A stretch of DNA of 64,000 nt, from assembly GCF_900185715.1 (NCBI RefSeq), contig NZ_FYAS01000006.1, positions 1 through 64,000 on the forward strand, given 5' to 3'. The stretch comes from Allobosea sp. CS1GBMeth4 (GTDB taxonomy: Bacteria; Pseudomonadota; Alphaproteobacteria; Rhizobiales; Beijerinckiaceae). Below, one piece after another: positions 26,987-35,493 of the stretch; the first letter of the stretch is position 1; each line of letters begins with the position of its first letter. The position numbers and the translations under genes are program-made. A model generated the notes under the pieces. It did no database searches, had not been told where the DNA came from, and worked only from the letters and a program-made list of their open reading frames with translations.

Positions 26987-28829
26987 GAGCTACCAGGCGT
27001 TCATCGACGAGGCGTTCATCAAGCCTATCAGGTCCGTCCTCATAGTCGACGACGACTATCCGACTTTCGAGGAGATGCTCTCTGAAGGGGGCCCCTCGAA
27101 CAAGGATTGGCGCAACAACCGCGATCGCGTCCGAAAGGTCATCGCCAGCCTACGCGGCAATAATCGGAACCTTCTCGTCGACATCCACGACGGATCGAAC
27201 GTCGGCGTCAAGGACGAGATCGACACGGCTACGCACCTCCATCAATCCGATTTGCTGGTCCTTGACTTCCAGTTGGACAAGACGAAGGCCCGCGACGGTA
27301 CCATCGCCGTCAAGATTATCCGGCGCCTGATGACTAACCCCCACTTCAACCTGGTGGTCGTCCACACGAGCGAGGACCTCGACTATGTGTTCCCGCAGGT
27401 GTTGCTCGGCATGCTTCCGCCGGACGACGTCGTCCTGAACCAAGAGGAGATTGAGAAAGCGGAGGAGCTGATCGCCGCGCGCGAGGACGTCGATCCGGGG
27501 TTCGAGGCGCGCCTTGCCGATGGCTTCGCGGTCACTCAATACTTAGAGGTCCGACGGTTGGGGATGAACAAGTCCTGTCGGCCCTTCCTCAAAGGAGCGC
27601 CTCCCTTTGCGGCGCTCCATGCCGTCTGCCACTCGGCGGGCTGGCAGCTGGACGAGCTGAGGCTCATCTTCAAGTATTCTGTAGCGCGCGCCGCCAAGGC
27701 GCTGATGAGATACGAGGCCGAGCCCGGGCTTCCGGAGATCACTTGGTCGACCGGGGATGTGAAATGGGTCCGGAGTCAGTCAGTGTTCGTGGCCTTCGCG
27801 AGCAAGATCGAGGACGAACCGCCGATAACAGAACTCAGTCAGGCACTGGCGAATTGGCGGCCTGACCCGTCGAGACTGTACTTGGCTCGATTGCGGCATG
27901 AAATCGATGATCGTGGCACTGCTGAGCAAGCCACCGTTCTCGGCAACACGCATGCTTTGGCGGGATGGTATCATCGGATGCTGAATGCGGATGCCGTCGA
28001 CACACGTCGGCAGATCGAGCAGACAGTTGGAAGGCTTACCGAGAGCTTCATCGGCCCCGTGGCGGACAACGTCGCGGATTTTGCGGAGCGCTTGATCACC
28101 TTCGAGCGGAAGCAAGGGGATGCCGCCACAATCTGCAAGGACCACTTTAACATCGACCTGTCGACGGAAAGCAATCGTCACAAGGCGATGGGACAACACA
28201 ATTCCGTAGTCAGCACGAAGAAGCGCGAGGGTTGGCACCTCACGACGGGCCACATCTTCAGGTGCGAGGGTTTCCATTGGGTTTGCGCCTCGCCGGCCTG
28301 CGACATGGTGCCCTCGCAACTCTCTGCATTCCGGAAGAGGAGCTATCCAGGTTGCATGCCTTTCGCCGCCATTCGCCTGCAGCGGGTCTCGACATTGAAG
28401 ACTGCGGTCGAGATGGCAAACAGCGCCCGCGTGCTGTTCATGGAAGTCGAAGGCCAGTTGGAAGCCTTCTGCTTCAATGATCCCGCTGACGATGCATCGG
28501 CGCCTCAATGGACCTTGCTGTTTGCGGAGGGCGACGGTCGCTTCGCCAAAGACACGTTCGATTTCAATCTCGTCCATATGGGTCCGGGCGAAAGCGGTCT
28601 GATCGCCATACGCCAGAGCGCCACCGTAGTGAGCCAACTCCGCTACGAATATGCGCTGAACCTCGTGCAAAGGCTTGGCGTGTCCATGACGCGCATCGGC
28701 CTCGATTTCCAAGCGGCCCCCAAGGATAAGAAGGGCGCGCAGCCGGAGAAGAAGGGCGAGCTGGCGAAACCCGGAGCCGTCGCCAAGGCCGCCGCCGCCG
28801 TGGAAGCGCCGGCAGATCAGCAGGCTTGA
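26976..28829 (+). CDS. Receiver-domain protein with large uncharacterised C-terminal region
   Basis: 617 residues, start overlapping the GHKL gene by 11 bp. The N-terminal 150 residues look like a response-regulator receiver: RSVLIVDDDYPTF with acidic residues 25-27, LLVLDFQLD with the likely phospho-acceptor Asp97, and VVVHTSE with Thr131; the conserved Lys is not obvious. The receiver is stretched by an insert at about 33-85. The remaining 450 residues match no DNA-binding output domain I know; a segment HLTTGHIFRCEGFHWVCASPACDMVP is distinctive. The tail is Lys/Ala/Pro-rich. It is the expected partner of the kinase-like module encoded just upstream. Confidence 0.78.
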   Translation: MAIESYQAFIDEAFIKPIRSVLIVDDDYPTFEEMLSEGGPSNKDWRNNRDRVRKVIASLRGNNRNLLVDIHDGSNVGVKDEIDTATHLHQSDLLVLDFQLDKTKARDGTIAVKIIRRLMTNPHFNLVVVHTSEDLDYVFPQVLLGMLPPDDVVLNQEEIEKAEELIAAREDVDPGFEARLADGFAVTQYLEVRRLGMNKSCRPFLKGAPPFAALHAVCHSAGWQLDELRLIFKYSVARAAKALMRYEAEPGLPEITWSTGDVKWVRSQSVFVAFASKIEDEPPITELSQALANWRPDPSRLYLARLRHEIDDRGTAEQATVLGNTHALAGWYHRMLNADAVDTRRQIEQTVGRLTESFIGPVADNVADFAERLITFERKQGDAATICKDHFNIDLSTESNRHKAMGQHNSVVSTKKREGWHLTTGHIFRCEGFHWVCASPACDMVPSQLSAFRKRSYPGCMPFAAIRLQRVSTLKTAVEMANSARVLFMEVEGQLEAFCFNDPADDASAPQWTLLFAEGDGRFAKDTFDFNLVHMGPGESGLIAIRQSATVVSQLRYEYALNLVQRLGVSMTRIGLDFQAAPKDKKGAQPEKKGELAKPGAVAKAAAAVEAPADQQA

Positions 28830-28846
28830 AACGAGCTGGAGGTTTC

Positions 28847-29602
28847 GTGACGCAGCCAAGGCGAGACTGGGAGGTCTACGAACGGATGATCGCCCGGCTA
28901 CTGTCGGATCAGATCCGGACCGACTTATGCGTCACGCCGAACGCACGCATCGTCGGCCGGAAAAGTGGCCGCAGCCGTCAGATCGACGTTCTGATCGACG
29001 CCCGTCATGATAGCGACAGCTCGCGTCGCATCATCGTGGACGCGAAACGGCGGAAGCGGAAAGTCGACGTCACCGACGTCGAGGCGCTTCAGGGGCTGAT
29101 GGAGGACGTTGGCGCCACACACGGCTATCTCATCTGCCCTGTCGGCCACACCAAGGCGGCTGAGAGGCGGGCACAAATGTCCGTAACGATCGGACTGGTG
29201 CCGCTCGATCGCATCCAGGATTTTGACCCGGCAAACTGGCCGAAATGCATGAACTCGCGCTGCCGGCACGGCCGAGTATTCTGGACCGGCTATCCCGAAA
29301 TTTCCATGATGGGATTGCCAGTCGACCCTAAGGTGCCAGGCGGCCCGAGGAGGCTTTCGTTCATCCATCATGTCGGCAAATGCGATCGATGCGGTCGCTT
29401 CCATGTCCAATGCACGACCTGCAATGACATCCTCTCCCTGCCAGAGGACGACGATGACGACATCGGTCACCAATGCAGCTGCCGGCTACCTTGGTTTTGG
29501 ATCGCCTCGATCGAGACGGACGACCAGGGGAACAGGTCAGCGGAGCTGCACGGCGTTTGGGGCATTGATCAATACCTGACCGTAGACCGGAGGCCGTGTT
29601 AG
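28847..29602 (+). CDS. Mrr-like restriction endonuclease with cysteine-rich (zinc-ribbon-like) C-terminus
   Basis: 251 residues. The N-terminal half is a PD-(D/E)xK nuclease of the Mrr type: WEVYERMIARLL helix, RQIDVLID with Asp47, IIVDAKRRKRKV with Asp65 and Lys67, then DVEALQGLMEDVGATHGYLI. The C-terminal half carries cysteine pairs (CMNSRC, CDRCGR, CTTC, CSC) that could bind one or two zinc ions. Mrr-family enzymes cut DNA, often modified DNA, so this is the likely effector of the operon. GTG 28847 has GGAGG four bases upstream; a TTG at 28826 overlapping the previous stop is the alternative start. Last gene of the operon. Confidence 0.85.
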   Translation: MTQPRRDWEVYERMIARLLSDQIRTDLCVTPNARIVGRKSGRSRQIDVLIDARHDSDSSRRIIVDAKRRKRKVDVTDVEALQGLMEDVGATHGYLICPVGHTKAAERRAQMSVTIGLVPLDRIQDFDPANWPKCMNSRCRHGRVFWTGYPEISMMGLPVDPKVPGGPRRLSFIHHVGKCDRCGRFHVQCTTCNDILSLPEDDDDDIGHQCSCRLPWFWIASIETDDQGNRSAELHGVWGIDQYLTVDRRPC

Positions 29603-29750
29603 GCTCCGCCTAGGTCATGGACCAGCTTGCAACGCAGCTAAGGTCCGTTCTCTGGCAAAGAAGCACCGCTCGTTTTGGTACATAAATCCGGCTCATATTG
29701 GCGCTAGGTGCCTTTGTAAGTCGTTGAAAAATCCTGTTTTTGCTAGTCTG

Positions 29751-29775
29751 GGTTCTCGTCCGCCTGGCTCCACCA
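29751..29775 (+). repeat. Right attachment site of the island
   Basis: A 25-bp near copy of the tRNA-Ala 3' end (22/25, last 17 bp identical, ending CCACCA). It marks the right edge of the island; the three mismatches fall at positions 6-8, outside the likely crossover core. Confidence 0.85.
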
Positions 29776-29994
29776 AATCTCTCCGATTGAGCGAAGATCC
29801 GAACATCCGCCGGCGCCGGGCAGGCCGCTGCGCCGCTCGCATCTGCGGCTTCCGCTGCGGAGCGCGGGCTGTCCGTCGCGGCGGCGGATTCGCCGATGCG
29901 GCGGCGGACACTTCCCAGCGAATGCTCCTCTCGGCGGAACCCCCCTCGCGCTTGCCGGTTGGTTGACCATCGCAAGCAGCAGGGAGGATCTCCC

Positions 29995-31449
29995 ATGAGA
30001 CGATTCGCAGGAATCGCGGCCATCGCTTTTGCTGCCCAGTCAGGAATGGCATGGGCGCAGCCTGTCGGTGGTCCCCTGGACGAGAAGCCGAGGAGCCGGG
30101 CTGAACGCGCGGCGCCGGACGATTCGGCCCCGCGCTCTCCGGGCGAGCGCGCCGGTCCGCAGCAGCGCCTCGAGCGGCCGCCGGAAGCCCCGCGCGGCGC
30201 CCGGATGGAGGAGCTTCGCGGCGAGGAGCCGGAGCGACGCGGACCCCAGCGTCGCGAGCGCGAGCAGGCCCAGAAGGAGCGTGCGGACCAGGCTCCGGCG
30301 CCGCGCGCCCTGCAGGACCACCAGCGCGAGCAGCCCCGGCAGCGCGAACAGGCGCAGCGCGAGCGCCAGGACGAGCGTAACGGCCGCAAGGCCACCGAGC
30401 AGGCTCAGCCCGACGGCCGCGCTCCGCGTTCCCCCGAAACCGCCCAGCCGCAGCGGCCGGACAACCGCTCAGGCGCGCCGAGCACGGCGCAGCCGGCGCC
30501 GGGCCCGCAGGACCAGCAACAGCGCCCCGGCCTCAACGCCCAGCGCCCGGACGCGCCGCAGCCCGGCACCACCAACCCGCAGCCGGCGGAGAACCGCGCT
30601 GCGCCGGGCGCGCAGCCGACGGGTACCGCCCGGGCGGAGTCGGACAATCAGCGTATCGCCGACACGGTTCGCCAGCGCGTGGAGCGCAACGAGGTCCGGC
30701 CCGTCCAGAACCTCGGCGTCTCCGTTTCGGTCGGGGCCGAGCTGCCGTCGCGCGTGCAGCTCCAGCCCCTGCCTAGCGAGATCGCTGCCATCCGGCCGCA
30801 ATACCGCGACTATCGCTACACGGTGTCCGATCGGGAGATCGTCATCGTCGATCCGCGCAGCCGGCGCATCGTCGAGGTGATCGAGCGCGACGGCGGCAGG
30901 GCTGGAACGACCGATGTCTATGCGGTGTTCGAGCACCGGCGCGATATCAGGCGCTGGCAGCGGCCGTCGACCGTCGTCTTCCGCGAGGGCGTCGTCCTGC
31001 CGGCCGGCGCGCCCTTCTACGATCTCCCGCCCGAATTGATCGAGCGCCATCCGGATTGGCGCGGCTATCAATACGTCATGGCGGAGAGCGAGGAGGTCGC
31101 GATCGTCGAGCCGCGGACCCGCCGCATCGTCGAGGTCGTCGACAAGAACGCGGCCCGCTCGGCTTCCGCAGCCCCCGCCAGCACCGGGGCGATCTCCAAC
31201 CCGGCGGCCGCGGCCGGAGACCGGCACGAGATCGCCCGGATGATCCTGGCGGGTGCCCGGCCGGGCGAGATGCAGGGCATCGAGGGCCTGAAGGGCGCGG
31301 TCCTGCCGCCGCAGATCACCCTGCGGCCGCTGCCGCCCGAGGCCGAGCAGCAGGACCAGCAGCTGCGCGGCTACCAGTACGCGCTCATCGGTGACGATGT
31401 CCTGATCGTCGACCCGCAGAACCGCCAGGTCGTCGACGTCATCGAATGA
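29995..31449 (+). CDS. Secreted DUF1236 repeat protein
   Basis: 484 residues. After a signal peptide (IAAIAFAAQSGMAWA) comes a disordered stretch of about 200 residues made of Arg, Gln, Pro, Ala and Glu. The C-terminal half holds three copies of a DUF1236-type unit of about 55-60 residues, each ending in a pattern like YRYTVSDREIVIVDPRSRRIVEVIE. DUF1236 proteins are common in Hyphomicrobiales and thought to act in the periplasm or envelope; function is unknown. ATG 29995 follows AGGGAGGA. It is the first chromosomal gene to the right of the island and is convergent with the ABC binding-protein gene. Confidence 0.85.
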   Translation: MRRFAGIAAIAFAAQSGMAWAQPVGGPLDEKPRSRAERAAPDDSAPRSPGERAGPQQRLERPPEAPRGARMEELRGEEPERRGPQRREREQAQKERADQAPAPRALQDHQREQPRQREQAQRERQDERNGRKATEQAQPDGRAPRSPETAQPQRPDNRSGAPSTAQPAPGPQDQQQRPGLNAQRPDAPQPGTTNPQPAENRAAPGAQPTGTARAESDNQRIADTVRQRVERNEVRPVQNLGVSVSVGAELPSRVQLQPLPSEIAAIRPQYRDYRYTVSDREIVIVDPRSRRIVEVIERDGGRAGTTDVYAVFEHRRDIRRWQRPSTVVFREGVVLPAGAPFYDLPPELIERHPDWRGYQYVMAESEEVAIVEPRTRRIVEVVDKNAARSASAAPASTGAISNPAAAAGDRHEIARMILAGARPGEMQGIEGLKGAVLPPQITLRPLPPEAEQQDQQLRGYQYALIGDDVLIVDPQNRQVVDVIE

Positions 31450-31510
31450 CCACCCGCGCCCGTGGCGGCCGACGAGCCGCCGCGGGCGCTCGCCGGCGAA
31501 TCGCCTGCGA

Positions 31511-31554
31511 GATCACGCTGCATTCGGACGCAATCGTCCAGATGCAGCGTGATC
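31511..31554. terminator. Large stem-loop between convergent genes
   Basis: GATCACGCTGCAT (31511-31523) pairs perfectly with ATGCAGCGTGATC (31542-31554); inside, GGACG and CGTCC form a second stem around CAAT. It separates two convergent genes and could end both transcripts, although no T-run follows. The sequence style also resembles dispersed rhizobial palindromes. Confidence 0.55.
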
Positions 31555-31577
31555 GATTCCAAGAGTTTGGGCATGCT

Positions 31578-32786
31578 CTAGCGTTTGATCGCCGGGCAGG
31601 CGCTCTGGGCCAGCGGCCGGAAGGCCTGCTCGCCCGGTATCGTGGCGACGAGGTCGTAGAGGTCCCATTCGCTGCGCGACTGCGCCGGCGTCTTCACCTG
31701 GAAGACGTAGAAATCGTGCACCATGCGGCCGTCCTCCCGCAGCCTGGCGTTGCGGACGACCTCGTCCTCGATCGGCAGCTCCCGCATCCTGGCGATCACC
31801 GTTCTGGCGTCGTCCGACTTCGCGGCCGCGACCGCCTTGAGATAGTGCCGCACCGAGGAATAGACGCCGGCCTGGATCGCGGAGGGTACAGCTCCGTGAG
31901 CCGTCTTGAAGCGCTCGGAGAAGGCGCGGGTGCGCTCGTCCAGGTTCCAGTAGAATCCCTCGGTCAGGATCGTGCCCTGCGCCGAGGCGAGGCCGACGCT
32001 CTTCACGTCCATCGCGGTCAGGAAGAAGGCGACCAGCTTCTGCCTGTCCTGGCCGATGCCGAAATCCCGCGCCGTCTTGATTCCGGCGACGGTGTCGCCG
32101 CCGGCGTTGGCGAGTGCGATCAGGTCGGCGCCCGAGCCCTGCGCCGTGAGCAGCTGCGACGACAGGTCGACGGCCGGGAAGGCGTGCCGGACTGAGCCGG
32201 CATAGGTGCCGCCCTTGGCGGTGACGAGCGTCTTGGCATCGGCTTCGAGCTGGTGGCCGAGCGCGTAATCGGCGGTGACCAGATACCATTTCGTGCCAGG
32301 CTTGGTCAGATGGTTGGCGATCCCGGCGACCTGGACATAGGTGTCCCACATCCACTGGACGATATGGTCGGGCTGGCAGGCGTCGCCGGTCAGGCGCGCC
32401 GTGCCGCCGGGGAAGAGGCCGACCCGGTTCTTGTCCTTCAGCAGCGGCGGGATGGCGAGCTGCAGCGAAGCGTTCGACATGTCGGCGAGCACGTCGACGC
32501 CCTGCCGGTCGATCCATTCGCGGGCGATCGCCGAGCCGATATCGGCCTTGTTCTGATGATCGGCCGAGACGATCTCGACCGTCATGCCCGCGCATTCCGC
32601 CTTCAGGCAATCGTCGACCGCCAGGCGCGCCGCGGTGATCGAGCCCTTGCCGGTGATGTCGGAATAGACGCCCGACATGTCGGTCAGCACCCCGATCCTG
32701 ACGGCGCCGCCCGAGATCTCGGCGGCGGCGGGCAGGGCGCCGAGCCATGCGGCGGCAATGGCGAGCGCCGGAACCAGTCCCTTCAT
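31578..32786 (-). CDS. ABC transporter substrate-binding protein (branched-chain amino acid/urea type)
   Basis: 402 residues with a clear signal peptide ending in AAAE. The mature part is a periplasmic binding protein of the Leu/Ile/Val-binding class: VRIGVLTDMSGVYSDITGKGS, an ADHQNKADIGSAIAREWID segment and DVLADMSNASLQLAI. It captures a small amide, amino acid or aromatic acid outside the membrane. No permease or ATPase gene lies near, so it must share a transporter encoded elsewhere. Its ATG overlaps the stop codon of the SMP-30 gene by four bases, and GGGAGGAGG precedes it, so it is the third gene of the cyclase operon. Confidence 0.9.
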   Translation of the reverse strand: MKGLVPALAIAAAWLGALPAAAEISGGAVRIGVLTDMSGVYSDITGKGSITAARLAVDDCLKAECAGMTVEIVSADHQNKADIGSAIAREWIDRQGVDVLADMSNASLQLAIPPLLKDKNRVGLFPGGTARLTGDACQPDHIVQWMWDTYVQVAGIANHLTKPGTKWYLVTADYALGHQLEADAKTLVTAKGGTYAGSVRHAFPAVDLSSQLLTAQGSGADLIALANAGGDTVAGIKTARDFGIGQDRQKLVAFFLTAMDVKSVGLASAQGTILTEGFYWNLDERTRAFSERFKTAHGAVPSAIQAGVYSSVRHYLKAVAAAKSDDARTVIARMRELPIEDEVVRNARLREDGRMVHDFYVFQVKTPAQSRSEWDLYDLVATIPGEQAFRPLAQSACPAIKR

Positions 32787-33847
32787 CTGACCTCCTCCCA
32801 TGATGTCGTTCGTCCTTGCTGGCGGTCGTGCCAGTGCGCCATCGGCAGGCCGGCGACCGGCGATCTGAAGCAGGGGATGCGGCTGCCGCGCAGGCTGCCG
32901 ATATGGACGGTGCGAAGATCGGGCCCGCCGAAGGTGATGCTGGCGAACCAGGGCGCGATCGTGCCGCCGCAGGCGAGCATCAGCTCCGGCGTCGCCTCGC
33001 CTCGGGCGAAGGCGGCCATCAGCGCCTTGCCGGCCGCGCTGCCGCGATCGTCGTCGAGCAGGATGCGCAAATCGCCCTGCGGCGTGATCGCGAAGACGCG
33101 GTCGATCATCACATGCGTGCCCCAGAGATTGCCATGCGCATCGAAGGCGATGCCGTCGATGAAGGCGCCGTGGTCGCGCGGGCCGAAGGTCTCGCGTCCG
33201 GTCAGGCTGCCGTCGGGCGCAACGCGCAGCCGCGTCACCCGGCAGGCGCAGGTCTCGGCGACGTAGAGCCATTCCTCCCTGGCATCGAGCCGGATCTCGT
33301 TGGTGAAGGCGAAGCCGTCGGCGACGATGCGCAGCCGCCCGCGATCATAGAGCGCGACATAGCCGTCGCGGACATGCGGGCTCATCGCCCGCATCCAGTT
33401 CGTCGTCCGCGTCGAGACCGTGAGCCAGATCCGGTCCTTGCTGTCGCGCAGCACGAAATTGATCTTGCCGATCGCCTGCCCGTCGATCGCGTCGACCAGC
33501 ACGCGCGTCTCGCCCGAGCGGGTCATCACCTCCAGCCGGTCGGTGCCGAAATTCGAGATCAGGATGTCGCCGTTGCGGGCGAAGGCGAGGCCGTTCGGCA
33601 AGGTGCCGGAGACGAAGCGCGTCTCCTCGTCCCCGGCCTCGGCGAAGTCGCGGCTCGCCGTCTGCGCGATCAGGCTCTGCGTCCCGTCCGGACGGATATG
33701 GACCACGCCGCCGCGCGCATCGGCGCTCCACAGCGAGCCGTCCGGCTCGGCGAGGATGCATTCCGGCCGCTGCAGGCCCTCGCCCGCGTAAAGGATCGCT
33801 TCGGGGTCGATGCTGAAGCCGTCGAGCGGGTTGGGGCGATGCCACAT
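32783..33847 (-). CDS. SMP-30/gluconolactonase family hydrolase
   Basis: 354 residues folding as a six-bladed beta-propeller of the SMP-30/gluconolactonase/LRE family. Visible family marks are RPECILAEPDGSLWSADARGG, TLPNGLAFARNGDILISNFG and NEIRLDAREEWLYVAETCACRVTRL. Members are metal-dependent lactonases; the substrate here is not predictable. It lies between the cyclase and binding-protein genes, 15 bp after the former and overlapping the latter, so all three probably serve one catabolic route. Confidence 0.88.
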   Translation of the reverse strand: MWHRPNPLDGFSIDPEAILYAGEGLQRPECILAEPDGSLWSADARGGVVHIRPDGTQSLIAQTASRDFAEAGDEETRFVSGTLPNGLAFARNGDILISNFGTDRLEVMTRSGETRVLVDAIDGQAIGKINFVLRDSKDRIWLTVSTRTTNWMRAMSPHVRDGYVALYDRGRLRIVADGFAFTNEIRLDAREEWLYVAETCACRVTRLRVAPDGSLTGRETFGPRDHGAFIDGIAFDAHGNLWGTHVMIDRVFAITPQGDLRILLDDDRGSAAGKALMAAFARGEATPELMLACGGTIAPWFASITFGGPDLRTVHIGSLRGSRIPCFRSPVAGLPMAHWHDRQQGRTTSWEEVR

Positions 33848-33862
33848 GGTGCGTCGTCGCCC

Positions 33863-34642
33863 TCAGCCCGGCAGGATCGCCACGGCCCGCGTCCAGCCGG
33901 CCGAGCCGTCGCGGACCTTCACCGGCAGGCAGCTGATCGTGAAGCCGGTCGCCGGCAGCGCCTCGAGATTGTGCAGCTTCTCGATCTGGCAGTAGCCGGC
34001 CTCGCGCCCGGCCTTGTGGCCCTCCCAGATCAGCGAGGCGTCGCCCGTCTCCGCGAAGCGGCGGGCGGTGTGGCTGAACGGCGCATCCCAGCTCCAGCCA
34101 TCGGTGCCGACCACCTTGATGCCCTGCCGGACCAGATGCAGCGTCGCCTCGCGGCCGAAGCCGCAGCCGGAATCGACATAGTCGGCCGCGCCATAGCGTG
34201 CGCCGGCCCGCGTGTTGGCGACGACGATCTCCAGCGGGCTCAAGCTGTGGCCGATCCGCGCGAGCTCGGCATCGATCTCCGCAGGGGTGACGACATGGCC
34301 GTCGGGCAGATGGCGGAAATCGAGCTTCACCCCCGGTCGCAGGAACCAGTCGAGAGGGCATTCGTCGATCCTCAGCGCCGGCGCCCCGCCATCCTGGGTC
34401 GGGTGGTAGTGCCAGGGCGCGTCGACATGGGTGCCGTTATGGGTCGAGATCGTCGCGAGCTCGACCGCCCAGCCCATGCCGTCCGGAAGCTGGTCCGGAC
34501 GCAGGCCCGGAAACGCCGCCGCGATGTCCTTCGCCGTCGCCTCATGCGTGCGATAGTCGATCCTGACCTTCTGAAAAGGCGGATCGGCCGGGACGTCGTT
34601 CTCGAGCGGAATCGACAGGTCGACGAGGCGGCCTGGCAGCAT
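33863..34642 (-). CDS. Cyclase family protein (kynurenine formamidase/isatin hydrolase-like)
   Basis: 259 residues with the metal-binding motif HNGTHVDAPWHYHP (HxGTHxDxPxH) that defines the cyclase/KynB-like family; further conserved are VDLSIPLENDVPADPP and TDGWSWDAPF. Known members hydrolyse N-formylkynurenine, isatin or cyclic esters and amides. It is the first gene of a three-gene operon facing a divergent TetR gene, with a palindrome between them. The substrate is unknown; an aromatic or cyclic amide would fit the neighbouring catabolic genes. Confidence 0.87.
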   Translation of the reverse strand: MLPGRLVDLSIPLENDVPADPPFQKVRIDYRTHEATAKDIAAAFPGLRPDQLPDGMGWAVELATISTHNGTHVDAPWHYHPTQDGGAPALRIDECPLDWFLRPGVKLDFRHLPDGHVVTPAEIDAELARIGHSLSPLEIVVANTRAGARYGAADYVDSGCGFGREATLHLVRQGIKVVGTDGWSWDAPFSHTARRFAETGDASLIWEGHKAGREAGYCQIEKLHNLEALPATGFTISCLPVKVRDGSAGWTRAVAILPG

Positions 34643-34683
34643 GCCGGTTGTCCTCCCTGAATCGCTTTCGTGGTCCGCGTTTT

Positions 34684-34695
34684 GGACGAACGTCC
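34684..34695. promoter_or_regulatory. Probable TetR operator in the cyclase/TetR divergent promoter
   Basis: GGACGAACGTCC is an inverted repeat with five-base arms around AA, 42 bp upstream of the cyclase start and 64 bp upstream of the TetR gene. It is the only clear palindrome in the 116-bp spacer. Confidence 0.6.
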
Positions 34696-34758
34696 GACCT
34701 ATAGCAGACCCGCCGCTTTCTGATAAGAGCGGATCGGCAAGGATTTCCGGAGGGCACG

Positions 34759-35403
34759 ATGTCCGCGATGCCGACGCGCGACCGCATTCTCGACGCCGCC
34801 GAACGGCTCTTCGCCGAGCGCGGCGGCGCCGACGGCGCCTCGATGCGCGATCTCGCGGCGGCCGCCGGCGTGCGGCTCTCGCAGCTGAGCTATCATTTCG
34901 GCTCGAAGGAGGCGCTCTACCGCGCCGTCTTCGCCCGCCGGGCGGATGCTCTCGCCCTGGCGCGCGCCCAGGCGCTCGGCGCGGCCCTGGCCCGGCCGAC
35001 GCTGGAGATCGGCGGGATCGTCGCCGCCTTCATCGGCCCCTCCGTCCGCCAGCGCTTCACCGAAGGCGTCCAGGGCGCGGCCTTCGCCATGATGACCGCC
35101 CGCGAGGCGGTCGATCCGCGCGAGGCGGCGCGCGGCGTCCTCGCCGAGCATTTCGACCCGACGGCGCGGCAGTTCCTCGCCGCACTGGGCAGGCTCTACC
35201 CGCAGGCGAAGGTCGGCGCGCTGGTCGACGCCTATCTGTTCATGGTCGGTGCGCTCGTCATGACCATGGCCGCGGGCGACCGTGCCATGCGGCTCGACGC
35301 GGGGCGCGATTCCGTCCCGGTGGCGGAGAATGCCGACCTCCTCCTGCAACGGCTGACCGGCTTCTGCGCCGCCGGGATCGACGGCCTGCTGCGGGGCCGC
35401 TGA
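34759..35403 (+). CDS. TetR/AcrR family transcriptional regulator
   Basis: 214 residues. The N-terminal TetR helix-turn-helix is plain: RDRILDAAERLFAERGGADGASMRDLAAAAGVRLSQLSYHFGSKEALYRAVF, with the recognition helix at SQLSYHFGSKE. The rest is a helical ligand-binding and dimerisation domain. CGGAGGGC precedes ATG 34759. It is divergent from the cyclase-SMP30-binding protein operon and most likely represses it and itself through the palindrome at 34684. Confidence 0.92.
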   Translation: MSAMPTRDRILDAAERLFAERGGADGASMRDLAAAAGVRLSQLSYHFGSKEALYRAVFARRADALALARAQALGAALARPTLEIGGIVAAFIGPSVRQRFTEGVQGAAFAMMTAREAVDPREAARGVLAEHFDPTARQFLAALGRLYPQAKVGALVDAYLFMVGALVMTMAAGDRAMRLDAGRDSVPVAENADLLLQRLTGFCAAGIDGLLRGR

Positions 35404-35493
35404 GCCGGATCATCCAGGCCGCAGACCGCCTTGGCGCGGGTCGGCGAGCTGCTCTTCACCGGCGGCATGCGCAAGTCCCGGAAAGACGGCGCT

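Larger units (their letters stand above)
13366..29775. mobile_element. tRNA-Ala-integrated genomic island with defence-like cargo (about 16.4 kb)
   Basis: Bounded by the tRNA 3' end on the left and its partial copy on the right, with a tyrosine integrase at the left end. Cargo: reverse transcriptase, two XRE regulators, secreted protein, GIY-YIG fusion, serine recombinase, Vsr, cytosine methyltransferase, double-GHKL ATPase, receiver protein and Mrr-like nuclease. No conjugation, capsid or replication genes are seen, so it is an integrative element without its own transfer functions or a decayed one. Several cargo genes look more A/T-rich and less strictly GC3-biased than the flanks (for example 19.6-22.1 kb). 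Palindromic repeats typical of the host chromosome are absent inside. Confidence 0.9.

Noticed and set aside
22884-29602. BREX, DISARM or Detocs identity for the operon
   Set aside because: The PglX/PglZ/BrxC, DrmA/B and DtcA-C hallmark proteins are absent; only general elements (methyltransferase, kinase, receiver) are shared.
13366-29775. Prophage or conjugative element
   Set aside because: No capsid, terminase, tail, relaxase or type IV secretion gene is present between the attachment sites.
13366-29775. CRISPR array
   Set aside because: No regularly spaced direct repeats were seen here or elsewhere in the window; the repeated motifs are isolated palindromes.
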